Positions 1 through 10,872 of a DNA stretch of 64,000 nt are shown here, one piece after another (position 1 is the first letter of the stretch; each line of letters starts with the position of its first letter). The stretch covers positions 56,393,103 through 56,457,102 of the forward strand of contig JAVIAB010000059.1 of assembly GCA_032433765.1 (NCBI GenBank), in the 5' to 3' direction. The stretch comes from Megaustenia siamemsis. Taxonomy: Eukaryota; Mollusca; Gastropoda; Stylommatophora; Ariophantidae. A model generated the notes under the pieces. The model had not been told where the DNA came from. It ran no database searches and saw only the letters and a program-made list of their open reading frames with translations. Both the position numbers and the translations under genes were made by a program.

Positions 1-421
1 AGTTTTAACACATGGATGTGAATCATGGACATTAGGACAACATATAAGAAAATCATTGGAGGCTGTGGAAATGTGGTTTTACAGAAGAATGTCGAGAATA
101 CCATGGACAGCTATGAAGGGTAATGAAAGCCTTCTGAAAGAGGCCAAAGCAAAAAGAAAGTTCATTTCCAATATTAGGAAGAACCAATCATCATTTTTTG
201 GCATGTAATGAGAAGGGAACAGCTGGAATATATAGTAACAACTGGAAAAATCGAGGGACGAAAAGATAGGGGAAAGTAAAGAGAAAAGATACCAAACAGC
301 TTAAGAGAATGGCTTGGCAGAAGGTCAACAGCAGAAATGATAAATTACAGTCTAGATCTAAATGTGTGGAGAGACATGGTCACCTACGCCAGCAGACCCG
401 GTACTTGATGATGATGATGAT
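1..421 (+). mobile_element. LINE A-1, 3'-terminal fragment (RTE-type non-LTR retrotransposon)
   Basis: This is the carboxy-terminal end of the reverse transcriptase polyprotein of LINE family A, cut off by the window edge. Translation in shifting frames gives the family A signatures for ESW-T, the FYRRM-R segment, the GHVMRR-like segment and the WLGRRST segment. It ends at the stop after the PGT residues. The 3' end is a short run of TGA triplets, the usual tail of RTE-type elements. A TAA replaces a glutamine codon near 278-280 and one base is lost near 205, so it is a pseudogene. Other copies here (near 43.7 kb and 22.1 kb) share this terminal segment. Confidence 0.85.
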
Positions 422-473
422 GAAATGTATATTTCAGTCATCCTCCATAAGGATTTCAATCAGTTAATCTGAG

Positions 474-476
<3 letters not shown>

Positions 477-516
<40 letters not shown>
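477..516. repeat. (GA)n microsatellite
   Basis: About 20 consecutive GA dinucleotides. Nothing else is recognised between the LINE A-1 tail and the 27-bp array, apart from ordinary AT-rich sequence. Confidence 0.95.
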
Positions 517-520
<4 letters not shown>

Positions 521-879
521 AAAACAGACAGAGAGTCAAAAGGTTGTACGTCGACAATGAATGACGTAAAGCTCTGGAATCTTTCATCGATCATTGCCTC
601 AAGCGCGACAGTCTGCTGGTTGGAGATACGAGTTGGTCTATTGTTGGTGACTAGTCGAGGTCGTGGGGTCTGAGTTATGTACGGACATTATTGAAATAGA
701 GAAGTCAAGTAAAGTGTGGCAAAGATAAATGTCCAGGAATTAAAATCGAAGAGTATTCAATTCGCATGGTTCTAATTGGACATTGGGGCATTTGGGAAAT
801 ACTGTACAGTAGTTGAAGAACGATATTAGAGAAAATATAATAATTAAAAACATAGAGGAAAATATATTGGAGTCGAAGG

Positions 880-2330
880 AGACATTTATAGGAATCAGAG
901 GGGAACAACGAATATGTGTCAGAGAAGGAAGACAACATATAGGAGTGAGAGAAGGAGGACAACATATAGGAGTCAGAGAAGGAGGACAACATATAGGAGT
1001 GAGAGAAGGAGGACAACATATAGGAGTCAGTGAAGGATGTCAACATATAGGAGTGAGAGAAGGAGGACAACATATAGGAGTCAGAGAAGGAGGACAACAT
1101 ATAGGAGTCATAGGATGAGGACAACATATAGGAGTCAGTGAAGGATGTCAACATATAGGAGTCAGGGAAGAAGGACAACATATAGGAGTCAGAGAAGGGA
1201 CAACATATAGGAGTCAGGGAAGGAGGACAACATATAGGAGTAAGAGAAGGAAGACAAAATATATGAGTCAGAGAAGGAAGACAAAATATAGGAGTGAGAG
1301 AAGGAGGACAATGTACAGCAGTCAGAGAAGGAAGACAAAATATAGGAGTGAGAGAAGGAGGACAAAATAAAGGATTGAGACAAGGAGGACAAAATATAGG
1401 AGTGAGAGAGAGGACAAAATATAAGAGTGAGAAAAAGGAGGACAAAATGTAGGAGTCAGAGAAGGAGGACAAAATATAGGAGTGAGAGAAGGAGGACAAA
1501 ATATAGGAGTGAGAGAAGGAAGACAAAATATAGGAGTGAGAGAAGGAGGACAAAATAAAGGATTCAGACAAGGAGGACAAAATATAGGAGTGAGAGAGAG
1601 GACAAAATATAGGCGTGAGAGAAGGAGGACAAAATATAGAAGTGAGAGAAGGAGGACAAAATATAGAAGTGAGAGAAGGAGGACAAAATATAGAAGTGAG
1701 AGAAGGAGAATAAAATATATGAGTGAGAGAAGGAGGACAAAATATAGGAGTGAGAGAAGGAGGACAAAATATAGGAGTGAGAGAAGGAAGACAAAATATA
1801 GGAGTGAGAGAAGGAGGACAAAATAAAGGATTCAGACAAGGAGGACAAAATATAGGAGTGAGAGAGAGGACAAAATATAGGAGTGAGAAAAAGGAGGACA
1901 AAATGTAGGAGTCAGAGAAGGAGGACAAAATATAGAAGTGAGAGAAGGAGGACAAAATATAGAAGTGAGAGAAGGAGAATAAAATATATGAGTGAGAGAA
2001 GGAGGACAAAATATAGGAGTCAGAGAAGGAGAATAAAATATAGGAGTGAGAGAAGGAAGACAAAATATAGGAGTGAGAGAAGGAAGACAAAATATAGGAG
2101 TGAGAGGAGGAGGACAAAATATAGGAGTCAGAGAAGGAAGACAACATATAGGAGTGAGAGAAGGAAGACAAAATATAGGAGTGAGAGGAGGAGGACAAAA
2201 TATAGGAGTGAGAGGAGGAGGACAAAATATAGGAGTGAGAGGAGGAGGACAAAATATAGGAGTGAGAGGAGGAGGACAAAATATAGGAGTCAGAGAAGGG
2301 GGACGGAGTATAGAAGTCGAAGAGGGTAAC
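880..2330. repeat. 27-bp minisatellite (about 53 units)
   Basis: The unit reads roughly caaaatataggagtgagag followed by aaggagga. Early units (to about 1240) carry caacatata, later ones caaaatata. Variant units containing caaaataaagga recur at 1363, 1551 and 1819, so groups of about 7 and 10 units were duplicated inside the array. Because 27 is a multiple of 3 and the unit lacks stops in several frames, long open frames of 9-residue repeats appear on both strands. They have no start context or domain and are not credible genes. Confidence 0.95.
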
Positions 2331-2444
2331 CTAAGAGGTAAAATAGTAATAGTGATCATTTTGGAGCGACTCAAACAGGCCATCTTAAAATCCTTTGAGA
2401 GATGATCTAGCAGGTTTAAGGAAAAACAGATCATGCGCTGATCC

Positions 2445-2925
2445 AGTAACTCATCATCATATCGAGTGCCGTCTCCGCAACGAAGGTTGGCTACCATGGA
2501 GCGCCATTCTGCTCTGTTTCTTGCTTTGATGGTGCAAGTTGTCATAGGCTGATTTGTCTATCTTTTAATGTTACTCGTCCATGTTTGTCTTGGTCTGCCT
2601 CTGCCTCTTTTACCTTGTATTTTCCCCTCCAGGATTACTTTCAGTAGGCTGTTGTGTCTTTTAACATGGCCCACAAATCGCATTTGTCTTGTTCTAATTG
2701 TATTTAGTAGTTCTCTTTTCATTTTTAGTTGTTTTAAGACTTCATCGTTTGTTTTCTTTTCCTTCCATCCAATTCTACCTATTCTTCTATATATCCACAT
2801 TTCAAAGGCTTCAATTCTCTGTTCTGTTTTCTTAACTAATGTCCATGTTTCAGCACCATATAGAAATATTGAGAACATGTAACATTTTGCTATTCTTAGT
2901 TTTGGCCCTGGTGTTATGATCAAGT
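2445..2925 (-). mobile_element. LINE B-1, 3'-terminal fragment
   Basis: On the minus strand this encodes the end of a non-LTR reverse transcriptase: a segment with LYGAETWTL, then FEMWIYRRIGRIGW, then the RQMRFVGHVKRH segment and a basic GKRGRGRPRQTW stretch. An open frame runs over 2558-2923. The element's 3' end lies at about 2445-2460, where a short TGA-type tail follows a conserved terminal segment also found at 15127 and 41052. The 5' side is truncated. The architecture matches family A, but the sequence is clearly a separate family. No catalytic domain remains in this copy. Confidence 0.85.
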
Positions 2926-2989
2926 AACTACCTTACGTATAATAGTTGAACAAAGCTTAGAGTTGCAGTCCCCACTTTATATCTGTCTC

Positions 2990-3925
2990 ATACATTACAG
3001 GTTGATATTTGATGGTTTAGACAATCCTTTGGAAGTTGCTGAGTCATTACGGAATCCCCATAAAGTTTACTAACCTGATAAGAACAATGAATGAAGGAAT
3101 GAAATGTAGTGTGGTGGACGAAGGGCTCTTTACAGAAGCATTTGAAATAATAACAGCGGTAAGGCAGGGATGCCTTCTATCTCCATTTCTCTTTATACTG
3201 GCCATATATTATTATATGGAAACAACTCAGAACAAAAGAAACGTAATCCAGTGGTCACTGACCAAGCAACTTAATGACTTAGACTTCGCTGATGACATAG
3301 CTCTCCTTTCACACAACCATCAACAGATGCAGGATAAAATGAGCATACTTGATGAAAGATCACAACAGCTAGGATTGAAAATAAATAGAGATAAGACCAA
3401 AATCATGAGGAGTAATGCAGTTAGCAATAACCAAATAAACAATAACAGAAATGCCGCTACTAGAGTTACAGAAGTCAATAATATAGACAGTAGTATAGAC
3501 AAAGGAGTAACAGAGAATGGTACCAAAATAAGGATACAAAAAGCAAGAGGAGCATTCGCTGAAATGGGAAACATGGAAATCCAAAGAAATTAGGTTAAAT
3601 ACTAAAATAAAAATGTTAACTCCAATGTTAAGTTAGATCTATTATATGGCTGTGAAACATGGAGAACAACAAAAATGACAATCACGAAGATACAGATCTT
3701 CATTAAAGGATTCTTGCGCAGAATAAAACAATCGATGGCAATAGGACACACACTGCGGAAGTCAACTGAGAGTATTACACCATATGCCTTTTTTGGAATC
3801 CCCAGGGGAAAAGACAAAGAGGAAGACCAAAATAATCTTGGAGAAGACACGGGGAAGCATAAATGAAGATGATGGGGAAGACAAGGAATGATCTTAAAAG
3901 AATGGCAAGAAATAGAACTGTTTGG
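2990..3925 (+). mobile_element. LINE C-1, RT central region to 3' end
   Basis: 5'-truncated LINE C. An open frame at 3036-3593 carries RT palm motifs: the VRQGCLLSPFLF segment (domain 4) and LDFADDIALLS, with the FADD catalytic box at 3285-3296. The upstream AFD-type aspartate motif is seen near 3010 but frameshifted. Downstream, the YGCETWR segment near 3645 and the GIPRGKDKEEDQ segment are broken by stops. The last unique bases (about 3880-3925) align with the 3' end of copy C-2 (minus strand, 13.7 kb) and run straight into the 38-bp tandem array, which is this element's own 3' end amplified. Non-functional. Confidence 0.85.
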
Positions 3926-6356
3926 AAAGTGTTTGTTGAAGAACTATGCCTCACGGGGAGTTGAAAGTGTTTGTTGAAGAACTATGCCCCACGGGGAGTT
4001 GAAAGTGTTTGTTGAAGAACTATGCCCCACGGGGAGTTGAAAGTGTTTGTTGAAGAACTATGCCCGACGGGGAGTTGAAAGTGTTTGTTGAAGAACTATG
4101 CCTGACGGGAAGTTGAAAGTGTTTGTTGAAGAACTATACCTAACGGGAAGTTGAAAGTGTTTGTTGAAGAACTATGCCCCACGGGAAGCTGAAAGTGTTT
4201 GTTGAATAATTATGCCCCACGGGGAGTTGAAAGTGTTTGTTGAAGAACTATGCCCCACGAGGAGTTGAAAGTGTTTGTTGAAGAACTATGCCCCACGGGA
4301 AGCTGAAAGTGTTTGTTGAAGAATTATGCCCCACGGGGAGTTGAAAGTGTTTGTTGAATAATTATGCCCCACGGGGAGTTGAAAGTGTTTGTTGAAGAAC
4401 TATGCCTAACGGGAAGTTGAAAGTGTTTGTTGAAGAACTATGCCTGACGGGAAGTTGAAAGTGTTTGTTGAATAACTATGCCCAACGGGGAGTTGAAAGT
4501 GTCTGTTGAAGAACTATGCCTAACGGGAAGTTGAAAGTTTTTGTTGAAGAACTATGCCCCACGGGAAGCTGAAAGTGTTTGTTGAAGAATTATGCCCCAC
4601 GGGAAGTTGAAAGTGTTTGTTGAAGAATTATGCCCCACGGGAAGTAGAAAGTATTTGTTGAAGAACTATGTCCTACGGGGAGTTGAAAGTGTTTGTTGAA
4701 GAACTATGCCCCACGGGGAGTTGAAAGTATTTGTTGAAGAACTATGCCCCACGGGGAGTTGAAAGTGTTTGTTGAAGAATTATGCCCCACGGGAAGTTGA
4801 AAGTGTTTGTTGAAGAACTATGCCCCACGGGAAGTTGAAAGTGTTTGTTGAAGAACTATGCCCCACGGGAAGTTGAAAGTGTTCGTTGAAGAACTATGCC
4901 CCACGGGGAGTTGAAAGTGTTTGTTGAAGAATTATGCCCCACGGGAAGTTGAAAGTGTTTGTTGAAGAACTATGCCCCACGGGAAGTTGAAAGTGTTTGT
5001 TCAAGAACTATGCCCCACGGGGAGTTGAAAGTGTTTGTTGAAGAACTATGCCTAACGGGAAGTTGAAAGTGTTTGTTGAAGAACTATGCCCCACGGGAAG
5101 CTGAAAGTGTTTGTTGAAGAATTATGCCCCACGGGGAGTTGAAAGTGTTTGTTGAAGAACTATGCCTCACGAGGAGTTGAAAGTGTTTGTTGAAGAACTA
5201 TGCCCCACGGGAAGCTGAAAGTGTTTGTTGAAGAATTATGCCCCACGGGGAGTTGAAAGTGTTTGTTGAATAACTATGCCCCACGGGGAGTTGAAAGTGT
5301 TTGTTGAAGAACTATGCCTAACGGGAAGTTGAAAGTGTTTGTTGAAGAACTATGCCTGACGGGAAGTTGAAAGTGTTTGTTGAATAACTATGCCCCACGG
5401 GGAGTTGAAAGTGTCTGTTGAAGAACTATGCCTAACGGGAAGTTGAAAGTTTTTGTTGAAGAACTATGCCCCACGGGAAGCTGAAAGTGTTTGTTGAAGA
5501 ATTATGCCCCACGGGAAGTTGAAAGTGTTTGTTGAAGAATTATGCCCCACGGGAAGTAGAAAGTATTTGTTGAAGAACTATGTCCTACGGGGAGTTGAAA
5601 GTGTTTGTTGAAGAACTATGCCCCACGGGGAGTTGAAAGTATTTGTTGAAGAACTATGCCCCACGGGGAGTTGAAAGTGTTTGTTGAAGAATTATGCCCC
5701 ACGGGAAGTTGAAAGTGTTTGTTGAAGAACTATGCCCCACGGGAAGTTGAAAGTGTTTGTTGAAGAACTATGCCCCACGGGAAGTTGAAAGTGTTCGTTG
5801 AAGAACTATGCCCCACGGGGAGTTGAAAGTGTTTGTTGAAGAATTATGCCCCACGGGAAGTTGAAAGTGTTTGTTGAAGAACTATGCCCCACGGGAAGTT
5901 GAAAGTGTTTGTTCAAGAACTATGCCCCACGGGGAGTTGAAAGTGTTTGTTGAAGAATTATGCCCCACGAGGAGTTGAAAGTATTTGTTGAAGAACTATG
6001 CCCCACGGGGAGTTGAAAGTGTTTGTTGAAGAATTATGCCCACGGGGAGTTGAAAGTGTTTGTTGAAGAATTATGCCCCACGGGGAGTTGAAAGTGTTTG
6101 TTGATGAACTATGCCCCACGGGAAGTTGAAAGTGTTTGTTCAAGAACTATGCCCCACGGGGAGTTGAAAGTGTTTGTTGAAGAACTATGCCCCACGGGGA
6201 GTTGAAAGTGTTTGTTGAAGAACTATGCCCCACGGGGAGTTGAAAGTGTTTGTTGAAGAACTATGCCCCACGGGGAGTTGAAAGTGTTTGTTGAAGAACT
6301 ATGCCCCACGGGGAGTTGAAAGTGTTTGTTGAAGAACTATGCCCCACGGGGAGTTG
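3923..6356 (+). repeat. 38-bp minisatellite derived from the LINE C 3' end (about 64 units)
   Basis: The unit begins gaaagtgtttgttgaagaac and continues with tatgccccacggggagtt. Spacing between successive gaaag starts is 38 bp (for example 3963 and 4001). The same 38 bp occurs once in LINE C-2 (minus strand, around 13692-13732), where it is bounded at both ends by GAAAG. Rare variants recur exactly 912 bp apart (gtctgttg at 4501 and 5413, gttcgttg at 4881 and 5793, ttcaagaac near 5000 and 5912), showing a 24-unit block duplicated in tandem. Confidence 0.95.
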
Positions 6357-6550
6357 TAAAGAAAAAAAAAGTAGCCGGAGATAGATCACAAAATATAGGA
6401 ATCAGAAAGGAGGACAAAATAAAGGAGTCAAAGAAGCAGGATATATTGTATGTGTCGGAGAAAGAGGACGAAGCATTGGAGACAGAGGAGCATGACAAAT
6501 ACCGAGTTGGACGTAAAAATCAATATATAGATTACTGAAGTGAAAAGCAA
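6357..6550. other. LINE C tail remnant followed by degraded 27-bp-type repeats
   Basis: Immediately after the 38-bp array is an A-rich stretch with gtag, matching what follows the unit in LINE C-2. Then caaaatataggaatcagaaa and similar phrases return. These resemble the 27-bp minisatellite at 880-2330, so relatives of that array lie on both sides of the LINE B/C block. Confidence 0.6.
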
Positions 6551-7850
6551 TACCCTCTCTGTCTGTCTCTCTCTCCCTCTCTCTCTACCTCTCTCGCTCA
6601 CTCTCTCTTTCTACCTCTCTCGCTCACTCTCTCTCTACCTCTCTCGCTCACTCTCTTTCTTTACCTCTCTCGCTCACTCTCTCTCTACCTCTCTCGCACA
6701 CTCCCTATCTCTTTACCTCTCTCGCTCAGACTCTCTCTCTTTACCTCTCTCGCTCACTCTCTCTCTTTACCTCTCTCGCTCACTCCCTCTCTACCTCTCT
6801 CACTCACTCTCTATACCTCTCTCGCTCACTCTCTCTCTACCTTTCTCACTCACTCTCTATACCTCTCTCGCTCACTCTCTCTCTACCTCTCTCGCTCACT
6901 CTCTTTCTTTACCTCTCTCGCTCACTCTCTCTCTTTACCTCTCTCGCCCACTCCCTATCTCTTTACCTCTCTCGCTCAGTCTCTCTCTCTTTACCTCTCT
7001 CGCTCACTCTCTCTCTTTACCTCTCTCGCTCACTCACTCTCTTTACCTCTCTCGCTCACTCTCTCTACCTCTCTCGCTAACTCTCTCTCTACCTATCTCG
7101 CTCTCTCTCTACCTCTCTCGCTCACTCTCTCTCTACCTCTCTCGCTCACTCTCTCTATACCTATCTCGCTCACTCTCTCTATATACCTCTCTCGCTAACT
7201 CTCTCTCTACCTATCTCGCTAACTCTCTCTATACCTCTCTCGCTAACTCTCTCTCTACCTCTCTCGCCAACTCTCTCTATACCTCTCTCGCTCACTCTCT
7301 CTCTACCTCTCTCGCTAACTCTCTCTATACCTATCTCGCTCACTCTCTCTCTATACCTCTCTCGCTAGCTCTCTCTCTCTACCTCTCTCGCTAACTCTCT
7401 CTATACCTCTCTCGCTAACTCTCTCTATACCTATCTCGCTCACTCTCTCTATACCTCTCTCGCTCACTCTCTCTCTACCTCTCTCGCTCACTCTCTCTAC
7501 CTCTCTCGCTCACTCTCTCTCTACCTATCTCGCTCACTCTCTCTCTACCTCTCTCGCTAACTCTCTCTCTACCTCTCTCGCTAACTCTCTCTACCTCTCT
7601 CACTCACTCTCTCTCTACCTATCTCGCTCACTCTCTCTCTCTACCGCTCTCGCTCACTTTCTCTACCTATCTCGCTCACTCTCTCTCTACCTCTCTCGCT
7701 CACTCTCTCTACCTCTCTCGCTCACTTTCTCTTTCTTTACCTCTCTCGCTCACTCTCTCTCTCTTTACCTCTCTCACTCACTCTCTCTCTTTACCTCTCT
7801 CGCTCGCTCACTCTCTCTCTCTACCTCTCTTGCTCACTCTCTCTTTTAAA
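6551..7850. repeat. Pyrimidine-rich minisatellite (about 24-bp unit)
   Basis: The commonest unit is ctctctcgctcactctctct followed by ctac, with lengths varying from about 20 to 28 bp. The plus strand is almost all C and T, broken by single A or G at the tac, cgctcact and taact positions. The open frame over it (Leu/Ser/Thr-rich) is a by-product of composition. Confidence 0.95.
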
Positions 7851-7984
7851 AGGACAAACTGGACACCACGGCTGTCTATTTCGACATAGATGTGCAACTT
7901 TAATTTTAGCAAATTGAGCAAATTAAAATGTAAGCAAATAAACAAAGCTCTGGATTTTCAAATCAAAAATATTATCAACCCTTA

Positions 7985-8637
7985 CTTATGTACGCGAGTG
8001 CTGGAAAACAACTACAGAAACAGAAAATAAACTGGATGCGTTTGAAAACAAATGCAAGAGGAAAATAATATGTATACCATGGAATGAGTTCAAGACTAGT
8101 GCAGAAGTAAGGGAAATGACAAAAAGCATAAAAATATCAGCTATAATCAAGGCAACAAGGTGGTCATATGTTGGCCATGTGATGAAAAGAGACAACAAAA
8201 GAATCTCAAAACAACCCTTCAAATTGGAACAAATAATAATAAATGAATATTATAATGGAGGGAAGCTTCCAAGGGGATAGATCAGTAAATCGTTTCAGGG
8301 GAAGCCGAATGTTGACAGCATTCGTTAAAAGAAAACACAAATAATCAACAAGAGAAATAAAACAAATAACAACAGACGATCCGAAGCAGGATCGAATGCA
8401 TACTCCTCGGCACAACGCCTTGCCACGAGAAACTAAGCGCTAGAACCCTCGACCAACACAGCTATCTTGGGAACCAGAGGGTAAGAGAAAAAGAGGCAGA
8501 CCAGAGAAACGCTGAAAAGAACCTTAAAACGAGAGACAATGACAGCAGGAATCAACTCCCTCGCCGAGATTGAACAAACCGCCCAAAACAGAGATGTTTG
8601 GCGAGACACAATGCGGGCCCTGTGCAAGGTCTGACAG
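7985..8637 (+). mobile_element. LINE D-1, 3'-terminal fragment, interrupted by a SINE
   Basis: The part at 7985-8221 translates to the late RT region (LTYVRECWKTT, then KLDAFENKCKRKI, IPWNEF, and the SYVGHVMKRDN segment). The part at about 8440-8637 gives the terminal basic segment WEPEGKRKRGRP and INSLAEIEQTAQNRDVWRDT before the stop. An S2-type SINE lies between the two halves. The split falls where an uninterrupted family member would read straight from the KQP-type residues into the GKRKRGRP segment. A second family member is at 30585-30795. Frameshifts are present, so this is a fossil. Confidence 0.8.
8222..8438 (-). mobile_element. S2 SINE, copy 1, inside LINE D-1
   Basis: On the minus strand it has a tRNA-like head ending in a B-box-like gattcgatcc region, preceded by the ttctcgtggcaaggcg segment. 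Then comes the family body with gttgttattt-type sequence and an (ATT)n-rich 3' end. It is diverged from the S2 units at 35 kb but collinear with them. The TSD is unclear. Confidence 0.7.
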
Positions 8638-8639
8638 TT

Positions 8640-9020
8640 GAACTATCGTCAGACACAAGAGTTTAGAACTTCTACCCTATGGCCCGTCGTCGGTTTGAAA
8701 AAAACAATTGATAGCAATTATTGTAACACCAATTGGGTCTAACAATTGGGTAGCAAAATGTAATTTTTGAAATTAATATTATGGGGGTGTTTCTTCTTGA
8801 TCACAATCAAATAGCGTAGACCTATCATCAGCGAGGAAGAGATCTGCCAGAATTATTTTCAAATTGTGTGGTTTAGTCCGATGAAGGTTTATCCTTCACA
8901 TCTCTACGGTATTCATTATATCATCATCATTATATCATCATCATTATATCATCATCATTATCTCTGCAACAAAGATGCCGTAAAGGGGATGGACTGTACG
9001 TGCCAGTAAATTGAAGAAAG
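8640..9020. other. No gene recognised; short 14-bp ATC-rich tandem
   Basis: No motif or open frame is supported. At 8915-8957 a 14-bp unit, attatatcatcatc, is repeated three times. Confidence 0.6.
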
Positions 9021-9030
9021 TATGTCTCAG

Positions 9031-9300
9031 GATAAAGCCACGATAGCTCAGTGGTTAGTGAACTGGACTACAAAGGACAAGGGGCAGAGTTCGATCCCAA
9101 CCGACGGCTTCCTGATTCACCCAGTCTTAAATGGGTAGCGGATATTTTTCTGGGAAAGTAAAGCGGCACAGGCGTAATACCGACCACATTACCTAAAAAA
9201 TCATGTGCTGAAAGTCTGTAAAATTTAAGGTCACTAACACCATATTCCTTTGACGCCACTTGGCGTGACGGGGGCTCTTTACTTTTTTTTTTTTTACTTT
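9031..9300 (+). mobile_element. S1 SINE, copy 1 (tRNA-derived)
   Basis: The head has an RNA polymerase III A box (tagctcagtgg, 9044-9054) and B box (gagttcgatcc, 9087-9097), spaced as in a tRNA gene. The body contains gaccacattac and ends in the conserved hairpin cgccacttggcg, then a (CTTTA)-type and T-rich tail. It is flanked by tatgtctcag (9021-9030) and tatgtcgcag (9301-9310), a likely 10-bp TSD with one mismatch. Non-autonomous. I see no tRNA gene function. Confidence 0.88.
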
Positions 9301-10060
9301 TATGTCGCAGAATGAGTGAAGCAGAAATGATCAAGATCTTATTTAATTCCGCTGAGGAATCTCTAGGAGGGAACAAAGCTTTGAAACAGATAAAAATGAA
9401 GAACGAATGCAACGCGTCAAATACTTGAGCACAATAATAACATCACACGGCAGATGCTCCACAGAAATAAAAGCAGAATAGCTCAGAACAAAATAGCATT
9501 TCAGAAAATGAAAAACGTCTTTTGCAAAAAGTCTATGTCAATAAAAAAAAATTAGAAAGAGAGTTCAGCGGTGTTATATGCAGAACATTCTGACCTAAAG
9601 AAGTTAATCATGAACAGCAGACAAACAAAAGACGATGGCTTTGGATTAACTAATCTTTCAGAACCTGATTTGACCAAAATTTTAACTTTGTAGGCTCATT
9701 TCACTCATTTGGTATTTCTGTTTATCTTCACTCATTTGGTGTTTCGGATCTCTACCTTTCGGTTACCTTTACCTCTGTCTCTCACCACCCATCAGGTTGA
9801 CACACCTCCGTATTTATGAACTCATCGATGCCCACACCTGCCTCATCTATTCCTCTTCCCACCTGTTGTAAATCTTTACCTTTTTGTCAACTCCTCAGAC
9901 GTCTCTGTGACCAAGACGACGACATTCTCCAGCTTATGTTGGAATTCTTTTGTTGCCGTGTTTACCCTGAATCTGTCCTGTAATCTGCTTTCCAAAACGT
10001 TCTCCCTATTTTCCGCATCCTAGCTCTTACCCCACGGCCTGCCTTCTCTCTAACAGAACT

Positions 10061-10061
<1 letters not shown>

Positions 10062-10113
<52 letters not shown>
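10062..10113. repeat. (CT)n inside the PLE coding region
   Basis: About 25 CT dinucleotides interrupt the segment between the PLE's ALTPRPAFSLTELL and LTQHPHIL residues. They are read as a Ser-Leu run, so this is an expansion within former coding sequence. Confidence 0.9.
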
Positions 10114-10116
<3 letters not shown>

Positions 10117-10560
10117 CCAGCACCCTCACATTCTGACTGCGCTCCGGATTCTAAAACGACACCTAAATATCCTCCACTCTGACTACTACTCACCATCTAT
10201 TCTCCGACCCACCACTGGTGACTTTTAAACACGATAGGAACCTTCGGGACATTTTTCTTAGGAGCCTTGGCCAGAAGATGTTGGGTACGACCTGCTTAAA
10301 CAGATCATGTTATACGTGCCCTTTTGTACTACATACTCACAGAGTCTTGTTCCTCGAATGTCCCTTTTGATATTCAGGAAGGCTTTAAGTGCATTTCCCG
10401 GAATATGATATACACCATCATCTGCCAACATGGTCCCAAAATATATATTGGCCAAACATGTCGAGGCTTGAGGGACATAATCTGTGACCTCTTATAAAAC
10501 AACAAACATGATTCTGGCACTTCTCTCTCCTCCCATTTCAGATTTCCTGGACATAATACC

Positions 10561-10872
10561 TCTGATAACTTCTGTGTTACTGACATCACCTCTTATTCCT
10601 CTGATGACTTCCGTGTTACTGACATCATCTCTTGTTCCTCTGATGACTTCCGTGTTACTGACATCATCTCTTGTTCCTCTGATGACTTCCGTTTTACTGA
10701 CATCATCTCTTGTTCCTCTGATGACTTCCGTTTTACTGACATAATCTCTTGTTCTTCTGATGACTTCCGTGTCAGCATAATCTCTTGTTCCTCTGATGAC
10801 TTCCGTTTTACTGACATAATCTCTTGTTCTTCTGATGATTTCCGTGTCAGCATAATCTCTTGTTCCTCTGAT
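10561..10872 (+). repeat. 39-bp tandem inside the PLE (about 8 units)
   Basis: The unit gatgacttccgtgttactga plus catcatctcttgttcctct is 39 bp (13 codons). Some units are shorter, with a deletion that leaves gtcagcataat. It lies between the PLE GIY-YIG segment and the element's C-terminal segment, and looks like amplification of a coding segment. Confidence 0.9.

Noticed and set aside
705..2279. Long open frames on both strands over the 27-bp array (up to 524 residues)
   Set aside because: The period is a multiple of three and the unit lacks stops in those frames. There is no domain and no start context, and the frames overlap on both strands.
6540..7394. 284-residue Leu/Ser-rich open frame
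   Set aside because: Explained by the pyrimidine-rich array; no other coding evidence.
9044..9100. tRNA gene
   Set aside because: A and B boxes are present, but the acceptor stem does not close and the segment is the head of a repeated SINE with a target duplication.
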